From: a bacterium
GTDB lineage: Bacteria; Campylobacterota; Campylobacteria; Campylobacterales; Sulfurimonadaceae
Length of the DNA stretch: 64,000 bases
Direction of reading: 5' to 3'
Assembly: GCA_018824305.1 (NCBI GenBank)
Contig: JAHJGM010000009.1
Location: 62,001 to 126,000, forward strand
The notes under the pieces were generated by a model. That model made no database searches. It worked only from the letters and a program-made list of their open reading frames with translations, and was not told where the DNA came from. Shown here piece after piece: positions 48,800 to 57,755 of this stretch; position 1 is the first letter of the stretch; every line of letters begins with the position of its first letter. The position numbers and the translations under genes are program-made.

Positions 48800-50903
48800 A
48801 CAGGAACAGGTAAAAGCTATTTTTATAGAAGAAGCCGGAGAAATAATAGAAAAACTGGATATCGACATTATTCGTTTTGAAGAGAATTCTGCAGATTTTA
48901 ATTTATTGAATGAGATCTTTCGTGGGGTTCATACATTAAAAGGAAACGCAAATGCATTCGGATTTATTCGTTTGGGTGAGTTTGTTCACCATTTTGAAGA
49001 CGTATTGGATCATTACAGAAATACTCAGGAAAGCATAGAGGAACATAACTTAGAGCTTTTTGTCGGAAGTGTCGATGTCATCAAAGAAGTGATGACGTGT
49101 GAGTTGGATGCCATTGATCAGCTGCCAGCAAGTTATAATGAATGCTTGGAGAGAATCAAAAATCTTCTTGCCCTCAAAAAGGGCAAAGAGATCGCTTCCG
49201 TTCAGACGCAAAGCGCAGCTACATTGAACGATCTGGCATCTGAATTTGGTTTTGAAGTTGGGGAACAACCAGAAGAGAGCATAGAAAAGAGTGTCCAAAT
49301 ACATCAAGAGATGCGCACAGATGGACTAAATCTCTATAAAATAGATTTGATGCTTGATACTGATTGCTACAAACGCGGTTTTGAGCATCTTTTATTTATA
49401 AAGATATTGGGAGAAAAAGCACAATCAATAGAAAGCTTTTTTGATATACGGGATGTTAAGACTATTGATCAGTTCAAGAGCGATGAAAATGCGTTTACAA
49501 AAGTCACGATAGTCGTTTTGACACCTTTGTCAAATGATGATGTACATGAGATATTTGAATTTTTGCTTGATGATGAGTATAAGATCACATTGATAGAAAA
49601 GAGTGTAGAACCTACCTCTTCTAATGTGGTCGTAAATGTTCCTCTACATGTAGAACCTAAATCTAAAAATGCTATAGTAAACGTTCCTGATCTTGATGTC
49701 AAATCTGCATCATCTACGTCAATGACATCAAAGTCGACTATACGCATAGATACGTTTAAGCTAGATGAGCTATTTGACTCAGTCGGTGAACTTGTCATCG
49801 CTCAAAACTTCATCGCTCAAAATGAAAAGATCCGAGCCATAGAAGATGAGTCCATTTCTCGTACAATTGAGACTCTCTCAAAGATCACAAAGAGGATCCA
49901 AGATCGAGTTATGAGCTTGAGGATGGTCGCTATCAAAGATACGTTTGAAAAGATGAAACGTGTCGTAAGAGATACCTCTAAAAAAACAGGTAAAGAAGTA
50001 CATCTGATAGTACAAGGTGAAGATACCGAGATAGATAAGACTATGATAGACAGCTTATCTGATCCTTTGATCCACATTATTCGTAATGCGATTGACCATG
50101 GGCTTGAAGCAGATGCCGATGAGAGAGCACGTGCAGGCAAAAGTTCTGACGGCAGTGTAACTTTAAAAGCCTTTCATAAAAGCGGAAGTATTGTAATCAG
50201 TGTCAGTGATGATGGAAGAGGGATCAACAAAGAGAAAGTCTTGCAAAAAGCTATTGAGCGCGGTGTGATTAATGGAGATGAGAATCTTACAGATTCACAA
50301 ATATTTGGTCTTATCATGCAACCGGGATTTTCAACAGCTGAAACGATTAGTGATCTTTCCGGACGCGGAGTAGGACTTGATGTCGTAAAGACATCGATAG
50401 AAAAGCTGCGAGGAAAGATAGAAATAGATTCAAAAGAGGGGGAAGGTACGACTCTTTCTATGATATTGCCGCTTACGTTGGCTATCATCGACGGTATGCT
50501 TGTAAGTGTAGCAGATGACATTTATATTATTCCTACGTTGAGCGTAGTTGAATCATTTCGTCCTGATGAAGAGATCGTCCATATCGTAAAAGGAAAAGGC
50601 GAATTTGTAAGTTTGCGCGGACAATATATTCCTATTATCAGATTAAGCGATGTATTTGATTTACAGACCAAAAGGATAGAACCATGGGAAGGAATACTTG
50701 TCTGCGTGGAGACTGAAGCAGGGCGCATCGCTGTTATGGTCGATGAGCTCGTCGGGCGTCAACAGGTTGTTATTAAGACACTTGGAAAATCATTGGCTAA
50801 ACTCAAAGAGATATCAGGCGGAGCAATTCTAGGAAACGGAGATATCGCACTTATACTTAATGTTGATGAGTTGCGGCCTCTTATAGAGAACGTACATGCT
50901 TGA
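48792..50903 (+). CDS. cheA: Chemotaxis histidine kinase CheA
   Basis: Hpt FRGVHTLKGNANAFGF; IRNAIDHGLE; DDGRGINKEKV; C-terminal CheW domain. Confidence 0.97.
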   Translation: MTKQEQVKAIFIEEAGEIIEKLDIDIIRFEENSADFNLLNEIFRGVHTLKGNANAFGFIRLGEFVHHFEDVLDHYRNTQESIEEHNLELFVGSVDVIKEVMTCELDAIDQLPASYNECLERIKNLLALKKGKEIASVQTQSAATLNDLASEFGFEVGEQPEESIEKSVQIHQEMRTDGLNLYKIDLMLDTDCYKRGFEHLLFIKILGEKAQSIESFFDIRDVKTIDQFKSDENAFTKVTIVVLTPLSNDDVHEIFEFLLDDEYKITLIEKSVEPTSSNVVVNVPLHVEPKSKNAIVNVPDLDVKSASSTSMTSKSTIRIDTFKLDELFDSVGELVIAQNFIAQNEKIRAIEDESISRTIETLSKITKRIQDRVMSLRMVAIKDTFEKMKRVVRDTSKKTGKEVHLIVQGEDTEIDKTMIDSLSDPLIHIIRNAIDHGLEADADERARAGKSSDGSVTLKAFHKSGSIVISVSDDGRGINKEKVLQKAIERGVINGDENLTDSQIFGLIMQPGFSTAETISDLSGRGVGLDVVKTSIEKLRGKIEIDSKEGEGTTLSMILPLTLAIIDGMLVSVADDIYIIPTLSVVESFRPDEEIVHIVKGKGEFVSLRGQYIPIIRLSDVFDLQTKRIEPWEGILVCVETEAGRIAVMVDELVGRQQVVIKTLGKSLAKLKEISGGAILGNGDIALILNVDELRPLIENVHA

Positions 50904-51720
50904 GATACCGTTAACACCTGAAGAGTTCGCTTTATTTCGCCGTTATATTTATGAAAAAGTAGGCATATCGTTATCTGATCAAAAAACAACCTTAGTCAAA
51001 GGTCGTCTCAACAAGCGATTAAATCAGTTGGGATTGAGATCTTTCAGAGATTACTATGACCATCTTGTACAGGACAAGAGCGGTAATGAACTTACATATT
51101 TTGTAAGCGCCATCTCGACAAATGTCACATCGTTTTTTCGTGAGTCGGCACAATGGACATGGTTGAAAGAATATGTGCCTGAACTTATCGCATCCAAAAA
51201 AGACAAAAAGATAAGGATATGGTCGGCAGGATGTTCCAGCGGTGAAGAACCGTACACTATTTTAATGTTTTTGCAAACGCACCTTCCCGATTTTGAAAAG
51301 TGGGACATCAAGATATTGGCTACGGACATATCATCAAAAGTATTATCACATGCCGTGACAGGACAATATGAAGCAAAGAGCGTCGAACAGCTGCCAAAAG
51401 ATATAGTCATAAAATCTTTTGAAAAAGTGCGTGTAGGCAATGAGATCAAATATGCAGTACGCCCATTGTTAAAAGAGAAAGTCTTATTTCGCATGTATAA
51501 CCTCATCACGGATCCGTTTTTTTTCAAAAACAAGTTCGATATGATCTTTTGCAGAAATGTAATGATCTATTTTGATGATATAAATAGACAACAGCTGGTA
51601 AGTCGATTTGCAGGGCTGCTGCCAAAAGGTTCCCCTCTTTTTTTAGGAAGTTCAGAGTCTCTTACGACACATAAAGACACATTGAAGCTTTTAGGGTCTT
51701 CGATTTATAGAAAATTATAA
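50896..51720 (+). CDS. cheR: Chemotaxis methyltransferase CheR
   Basis: IRIWSAGCSSGEEPYTILMFL; FDMIFCRNVMIYFD. Confidence 0.97.
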   Translation: MLEIPLTPEEFALFRRYIYEKVGISLSDQKTTLVKGRLNKRLNQLGLRSFRDYYDHLVQDKSGNELTYFVSAISTNVTSFFRESAQWTWLKEYVPELIASKKDKKIRIWSAGCSSGEEPYTILMFLQTHLPDFEKWDIKILATDISSKVLSHAVTGQYEAKSVEQLPKDIVIKSFEKVRVGNEIKYAVRPLLKEKVLFRMYNLITDPFFFKNKFDMIFCRNVMIYFDDINRQQLVSRFAGLLPKGSPLFLGSSESLTTHKDTLKLLGSSIYRKL

Positions 51721-51728
51721 GGGAAAAA

Positions 51729-53093
51729 GTGGAAAAAATAGATACTGCTATTTTGATGAAAGAAGCAAAATTTGATTTGAATGAGTTGTTTTTTTCTATA
51801 ACAAAGTATGATAGCACTATCATCTCCGGCAATGAGACCTTTGTGCGTATCAGCGGCTATGAAGAAGATGAAATTATAGGAAGATACCATAATATTATTC
51901 GTCATCAGGATATGCCTAAAGTCGTGTTTAAGGTTTTTTGGGATTATCTAAATGCAAATAAGCCGGTTGTTGCCTATGTCAAAAATAAAACAAAAGAGGG
52001 ATCTTATTATTGGGTATTTGCAGTCGTATTTCCATTGAATGACCGGTATATATCTATACGTATCAAGCCAAATACATCGATTTTTCCTTTAGTAAGAGAA
52101 CTTTATTTTCGATTATTGATGGCTGAAAACAAACTCGATATGTCTGAGAGTGAGAAACTGCTTGTAGAGCTTTTAAACGCTCTGGGATTTCGTGACTATG
52201 ACCATTTTATGAACGAAGTCTTACTCGCAGAGCTTTTGGAAAGAAAAAAACTGCTGAGAGCCGCAGAGAGTTTAAAGGAGACCGATGATCTTAAGAATGG
52301 GGCATATCCTGATTCAAATCCGTTATGCAGGGTAAGTAAAGTATTGCAGGAGGAATATGCAAAGTGGTTTGATAAAATCGAGTCCTTTATGCGCGTTAAA
52401 TCTACATTGGAAGAAAAAGGTCAAAGCTTGCGCCTTCTTGCGAGAGATATTGTTCTATTATCCTTAAATGCATCTGTGGCATCTTATAAACTTGAGACAA
52501 ACGGAGAGACATTTGGAGTCTTGGCAAGTGATATCAGAACAAATGCAAAAGAAAATGATACTCTTATCTCAGAGATACATGCAACTTCTCAAGCTTTAAC
52601 AGAGTCTTTAAATGAGATCATATTTTTTGTATCGTATCTTAGTCTGCAGATGGAGATGGTCGTATATTTTATTCAAGAATTGCTTCAAGATACCGAAAAA
52701 AAAGCAAACGAAAGTATCGATATTTTATTTGAATTAGTCTCTAACTACAATGCGAAGCTGATGATCCTTCCGTACTCCTTTGATAAGCTGATCAAAAGAA
52801 GTATCGCATCTCTTGAAGAGCTTGAGCAGCAGATGATGTATTTGGGATATGTGCAGGTATACGGAGTCATAGAATCAGCAAGGTTTAATGATGACAGATT
52901 GGGCTTTGGAGAGATATTTTCACAGTTAAAAGTTTTAATCGCAAAAACTTCCGATGAGATTTCATTAATGAACAAAATGTCAGAAGTGTTTTTAAAAGAT
53001 AATTATATGTTAATGAATGAATCTGAAGAGATCACGATGATGTTAGAGAGATTTCAAACAGAGATATCTAATATGCAAGGTATAAAAGGGTAA
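51729..53093 (+). CDS. Aer-like PAS protein with divergent MCP signalling region
   Basis: PAS VRISGYEEDEIIGRYHNIIRHQDMP; LLSLNASVASYKLETNGETFGVLASDIR. Confidence 0.75.
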   Translation: MEKIDTAILMKEAKFDLNELFFSITKYDSTIISGNETFVRISGYEEDEIIGRYHNIIRHQDMPKVVFKVFWDYLNANKPVVAYVKNKTKEGSYYWVFAVVFPLNDRYISIRIKPNTSIFPLVRELYFRLLMAENKLDMSESEKLLVELLNALGFRDYDHFMNEVLLAELLERKKLLRAAESLKETDDLKNGAYPDSNPLCRVSKVLQEEYAKWFDKIESFMRVKSTLEEKGQSLRLLARDIVLLSLNASVASYKLETNGETFGVLASDIRTNAKENDTLISEIHATSQALTESLNEIIFFVSYLSLQMEMVVYFIQELLQDTEKKANESIDILFELVSNYNAKLMILPYSFDKLIKRSIASLEELEQQMMYLGYVQVYGVIESARFNDDRLGFGEIFSQLKVLIAKTSDEISLMNKMSEVFLKDNYMLMNESEEITMMLERFQTEISNMQGIKG

Positions 53094-53095
53094 TC

Positions 53096-53896
53096 ATGAA
53101 AGATATATTAGATAATAATGCCATGAATGAAGAATTGGACTTTTTAAGCAAAAAGATCTTGGATCTAAATAAAAAACTGATAGACAGTGAAAAAGCAAAA
53201 TCTCGCTTTTTATCATTAGTGGCAAGTGAACTCAATAATCCTATGACAGCTCTTTTGGGGATGATCCCTCATTTGAAAGTTGTAGATGATGAACAAAATA
53301 AAAAAATATTCGATCTGATCTATAATGAGGTGTTAAAACTTAATTTTAGAATTCAAAATCTGGTTATGGCAGCTGAAATAGAAAGTGGAACTATTGATAT
53401 TTCCAAGAGCTCTTTTGAGGTGAAAAATATTGTAGATGATGTAATAAAAAGTTTGAAATATCTAGTCCAAGAAAGAAATATTCAGATAAACATAATCAAC
53501 AAAATTACGAAAAAAATTATAGCAGATCCGAAAAAAGTCTATATCATTGTAAAAAATCTCATTTCAAACGGATGTAAATACGGTATTGAAAACGGAATCG
53601 TAGATATCGTTTTAGAGATAAAAGATGCTATGTTGACAATAACTGTTAAAAATGAAGGTGATGGGCCTCATATCAATTATAAGCCCGAGGTATTTACACG
53701 TTTTGCCAAAGATACTGTCGGCGAACATGGACTTGGACTTGGTCTTAGTATCGTACGTGAGCTGTGTGAAAGATTAGACGGCAGCATCGATTATACGGCA
53801 GAAGAGGGAGTTGTCACTTTTATTGTAAAGTTGTCATTTGATGATAATGAAAATGAAGTGATATTTGATTCATTTGACAATGCGATTGAGATATGA
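53096..53896 (+). CDS. Histidine-kinase-like protein lacking the canonical H-box His
   Basis: FLSLVASELNNPMTALLGMI; N-box VKNLISNGCKYG; GLGLGLSIVRELCERLDG. Confidence 0.8.
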   Translation: MKDILDNNAMNEELDFLSKKILDLNKKLIDSEKAKSRFLSLVASELNNPMTALLGMIPHLKVVDDEQNKKIFDLIYNEVLKLNFRIQNLVMAAEIESGTIDISKSSFEVKNIVDDVIKSLKYLVQERNIQINIINKITKKIIADPKKVYIIVKNLISNGCKYGIENGIVDIVLEIKDAMLTITVKNEGDGPHINYKPEVFTRFAKDTVGEHGLGLGLSIVRELCERLDGSIDYTAEEGVVTFIVKLSFDDNENEVIFDSFDNAIEI

Positions 53897-54366
53897 TGAT
53901 TTCTGGTAATTCAACTTTCATACATGTAGGGCAGCTTCACGTTGATGCTGCTCCTCGTGCAATCTCGACCGTATTAGGTTCGTGTGTCGCAGTCTGTTTG
54001 TATGATAAAAAGTTGGGTATAGGCGGTATGAACCATTATTTACTTCCGTTTTGGAACGGAAATGGTCTTCAGTCTGTGAAGTTCGGAAATATTTCTATTC
54101 CAAAATTGATAAAAGTTATGCAAGAGCAGGGATCTAGTGCAAAGTCGATTGAAGCAAAAATATTCGGAGGTGCATCGATGAGTATATCTTCATCCGACAA
54201 TATGATGATAGGCGAAAAAAATATCTTGGTAGCAAGAGAGATATTAAAAGAATACAAGATAGCTATTGTAGCCGAGGATATCGGCGGACAAAACGGCAGA
54301 AAGATCCAATTTAATTTGGAACACGGAAAAGTGTTGCTGAAATACACTTCCAATAAACAATGTTAG
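53893..54366 (+). CDS. cheD: Chemoreceptor deamidase CheD
   Basis: STVLGSCVAVCLYDKKLGIGGMNHYLLP; KIFGGA. Confidence 0.96.
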   Translation: MMISGNSTFIHVGQLHVDAAPRAISTVLGSCVAVCLYDKKLGIGGMNHYLLPFWNGNGLQSVKFGNISIPKLIKVMQEQGSSAKSIEAKIFGGASMSISSSDNMMIGEKNILVAREILKEYKIAIVAEDIGGQNGRKIQFNLEHGKVLLKYTSNKQC

Positions 54367-54376
54367 GAGTCAATTA

Positions 54377-55399
54377 ATGGCTATACGAGTATTAATTGTA
54401 GATGATAGTGCTACTGCACGTGCGGTATTAAGTGAAATCTTGGAATCCGATTCATCTATCGAAGTCGTAGGGACGGCATCTGATGCATATATAGCAAGAG
54501 ATAAGATCGTCGAACTCAAACCTGATGTTGTTTGTTTGGATGTTGAGATGCCTAGAATGGACGGCATCACATTTTTAAAAAAACTTATGCACTATATGCC
54601 TGTGCCGGTCATTATGGTCTCATCATTGACACAAAGCGGTGCAAAAACTACTTTGGAAGCACTAGAAGCAGGTGCAGTCGATTTTGTTCCAAAGCCTCAT
54701 TCCTATATCTATGACGGCAAAGATGAGATGAAAGATGAGCTCCTTTCAAAAATAAAAACAGCAGCGAAAGTAAAAGTACTTAAAAAGGAGCTTATCAATC
54801 CTAGACAGGCAAATACCACTTCATTGGCTGAAACTACAAATAAGATACTTGCAATCGGCGCTTCAACCGGCGGTACGGAAGCACTAAAAGAGGTGTTGAT
54901 GGGTTTGCCTAGAAATGCACCGGGTACGATTATCGTTCAGCACATGCCGGCAAATTTTACCGCACCGTTTGCTCAGAGATTAAACTCATTATGCGCAATG
55001 GAAGTCAGAGAAGCTAAAAATGGTGATTCTATAACTCCGGGTGTCGTCTTAGTGGCACCGGGAGATTACCATATGGTAGTGAGACGTTCGGGGGCTAGGT
55101 ATTATGTGGAAATAGGAAGCGGTGAAAAAGTCTCAGGACACAGACCATCAGTGGATGTATTGTTTAACTCAGTCGCAAAGATTGCAGGTTCCAATGCTAT
55201 AGGTGTGATTTTAACCGGGATGGGCGCAGACGGTGCGAAAGGTCTGCTTGCTATGAAAAATGCCGGTGCCAAGACGATAGGACAAGATGAATCAAGCTGT
55301 GTTGTCTATGGTATGCCTAAAATCGCTCACGACATGGGTGCAGTCGATAAACAAGTGCCGCTTGGCAAAATAGCGAATGCTATACTTTCGTTAATCTAA
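54377..55399 (+). CDS. cheB: Chemotaxis methylesterase CheB
   Basis: REC CLDVEMPRMDG; AIGASTGGTEAL; IIVQHMPANFTAPFAQRLN; LTGMGADGAKGL. Confidence 0.97.
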   Translation: MAIRVLIVDDSATARAVLSEILESDSSIEVVGTASDAYIARDKIVELKPDVVCLDVEMPRMDGITFLKKLMHYMPVPVIMVSSLTQSGAKTTLEALEAGAVDFVPKPHSYIYDGKDEMKDELLSKIKTAAKVKVLKKELINPRQANTTSLAETTNKILAIGASTGGTEALKEVLMGLPRNAPGTIIVQHMPANFTAPFAQRLNSLCAMEVREAKNGDSITPGVVLVAPGDYHMVVRRSGARYYVEIGSGEKVSGHRPSVDVLFNSVAKIAGSNAIGVILTGMGADGAKGLLAMKNAGAKTIGQDESSCVVYGMPKIAHDMGAVDKQVPLGKIANAILSLI

Positions 55400-55422
55400 T
55401 TAAAGAAAAAAAAGGATGATAA

Positions 55423-55797
55423 ATGAGAATATTTTTAGCAGAAGATAATGAAGATAATTATTTGGTCGTAAAATCTAACTTAAGAAAACTACAAATACCT
55501 GTTGAGCTTATCTGGGCAAAAGATGGAGCGATCGGTATCGAAATGTTAAGTCATGAGGATAACATCGATATATTTTTAGTGGATATAGAGATGCCAAAAG
55601 TTGATGGAGTGGAACTGACGAAATGGATTCGCAGTCAAGAGAGGTTTGCTGATGTGCCTGTTGTCGCGGTAACGGCTTCGGTTTTTGCAGAGATGAAAAA
55701 AATGTATTTAGAAAAAGGGTTTGATCATATTTTAGAAAAGCCCTTTGCAAGAAATGAATTTATCGAGATGTTGAAAAGTATTTTACGGATATCGTAA
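55423..55797 (+). CDS. Single-domain response regulator
   Basis: LAEDNEDNYLVV; DIFLVDIEMPKVDGVELT. Confidence 0.92.
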   Translation: MRIFLAEDNEDNYLVVKSNLRKLQIPVELIWAKDGAIGIEMLSHEDNIDIFLVDIEMPKVDGVELTKWIRSQERFADVPVVAVTASVFAEMKKMYLEKGFDHILEKPFARNEFIEMLKSILRIS

Positions 55798-55856
55798 AAG
55801 GGTCAATTGTTTTAATTAGAACATTGTATTATATATAAAAATAAAAGATATAGAAA

Positions 55857-57752
55857 ATGATGAGATCACTAAAGAGAAATAAACTATTGCCATTTATACT
55901 ATTACTGGTATTGACGGTAATAACATATCAGTATTACAAGACTATACGTGATTCTGTATATTTAGATCATCAGACCGAATTCGCTTTAAATGTACAAAAG
56001 ATCAAGACGCATATCGAAGAGCGGATGTTGGCTTATGAAAATGTTTTAAACAGCACAAGGGGTTTCTTTCTAGCCTCAGGGTCTGTGTCTAGAAGCGAAT
56101 TTAAAGTCTACATAGATGCTTTGATGCTGGATAAAACATTCCCCGGTATTCAAGGTGTAGGTTATGCTGTCATAGTGCCTTCAGAAAAAAAAGATGCTTT
56201 TGTGGAAGAAGTACGAGCTCAGGGGTTTGGTTCATACGGTATCACTCCGACGACACCCCGTGATTTCTACACTACCATTATCTATCTGGAGCCATTTGAG
56301 TACAGAAATCAAAGAGCATTCGGTTACGATATGTTAACAAATCCCAAAAGAAGAGGGGCTATGGAGTTGTCACGAGATAACTCCACGGCCGTCATATCTT
56401 CAAAAGTGACTCTTTTACAAGAGGATGGTATAGCCGAACAAGCCGGTTTTTTAATGTATTTGCCGGTTTTTAAAAATAATACGGAAAATAAAACGGTGAA
56501 GGAACGTAGAAAAAATATCATAGGATGGATTTATGCTCCATTTAGAATGAATGATTTTATGCGCGGTATCACAGATGAAAAAGACAAGAATTTTGATATC
56601 GAGATATACGACAATGGTATTGTCAATGATAAAACTCTTATGTATGATGGAGATATGCGTAATGAAAGCCCACTTTTCAGTCGACAGGTAGAGATCAATA
56701 TAGCGGATCATAATTGGACACTTTTGATCAAGTCAACATCGGATTTTGAAAAAAGTGTCGATACGAGCAAAGCGACACTCATACTGATCTTCGGATTTTT
56801 GTTTAGTATCGCTTTGGTATATATAATCTGGCAGCTCATCAGCCATAAAGAGTATGCTGAGATCAAAGCTGTAAAAGTGAATAAAGAGTTAATATCAAGT
56901 AAAAATAAACTTAAAAATTTAAATATAACACTTGAAAGAAGAGTAGAGGAAAAGACATTAGCGTTACAAACGTCAAATGAGATACTAGAAGCGCATATCG
57001 CGGATTTAAATGTTTTAAATTCTCAACTTATAAAAGCTAAAGAGGAAGCACAACAGGCTGAACAGGCCAAATCAAATTTTGTCAGCGGTATATCACATGA
57101 ATTGCGCACACCGTTAAATGCGATAATCAATTTTACGGATCAGGTCGTAGAAGATTTTGAAGAGATGTTAGTGGACAAAGAGTTGCAAGAAGATACAAAA
57201 GTTTTTTTAAAAAGAGTAATAGTCAATTCCAGACACCTTCTTCAGCTTATAAACGATCTGTTGGAGTTTACAAAAGCGGAAGCCGGGAAAATGGAGTATA
57301 AAATAGAAAGAAACGATATCAATCCTATTTTATCGGCAGCCTATAATAATACATATTCACTTTTAAACGGTACGGATGTGAAATTTCATCTTATATTGTC
57401 TGAAAAACCGTTAACCGCAATGGTGGACGCAAGAAGATTTTTACAGATACTGCTCAATCTGCTTTCAAATGCGATCAAGTTTACAAAGCATGGCTATGTG
57501 GAGTTAAGAAGTTTTCTAGAGGATGAGAATATTATAGTAGAAGTGGAAGATACGGGTAAAGGGATCCCGCAAAACAAACAAAAGATAATATTTGAACCGT
57601 TCATGCAAGTCGATAGTGCAGACAATGGAACAGGGCTCGGACTCGGACTTGTTAAGAGGATGTGTGATGATATGGATATAAAAGTATCGCTGGATTCTAG
57701 TGAAAATATCGGTACTACGTTTAGATTGACAATAAAAAAATTACATGGATAA
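55857..57752 (+). CDS. CHASE-domain sensor histidine kinase
   Basis: N-terminal CHASE-like LDKTFPGIQGVGYAVIVP; H-box ISHELRTPLNAIINF; N, G boxes. Confidence 0.9.
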   Translation: MMRSLKRNKLLPFILLLVLTVITYQYYKTIRDSVYLDHQTEFALNVQKIKTHIEERMLAYENVLNSTRGFFLASGSVSRSEFKVYIDALMLDKTFPGIQGVGYAVIVPSEKKDAFVEEVRAQGFGSYGITPTTPRDFYTTIIYLEPFEYRNQRAFGYDMLTNPKRRGAMELSRDNSTAVISSKVTLLQEDGIAEQAGFLMYLPVFKNNTENKTVKERRKNIIGWIYAPFRMNDFMRGITDEKDKNFDIEIYDNGIVNDKTLMYDGDMRNESPLFSRQVEINIADHNWTLLIKSTSDFEKSVDTSKATLILIFGFLFSIALVYIIWQLISHKEYAEIKAVKVNKELISSKNKLKNLNITLERRVEEKTLALQTSNEILEAHIADLNVLNSQLIKAKEEAQQAEQAKSNFVSGISHELRTPLNAIINFTDQVVEDFEEMLVDKELQEDTKVFLKRVIVNSRHLLQLINDLLEFTKAEAGKMEYKIERNDINPILSAAYNNTYSLLNGTDVKFHLILSEKPLTAMVDARRFLQILLNLLSNAIKFTKHGYVELRSFLEDENIIVEVEDTGKGIPQNKQKIIFEPFMQVDSADNGTGLGLGLVKRMCDDMDIKVSLDSSENIGTTFRLTIKKLHG

Positions 57753-57755
57753 AAG

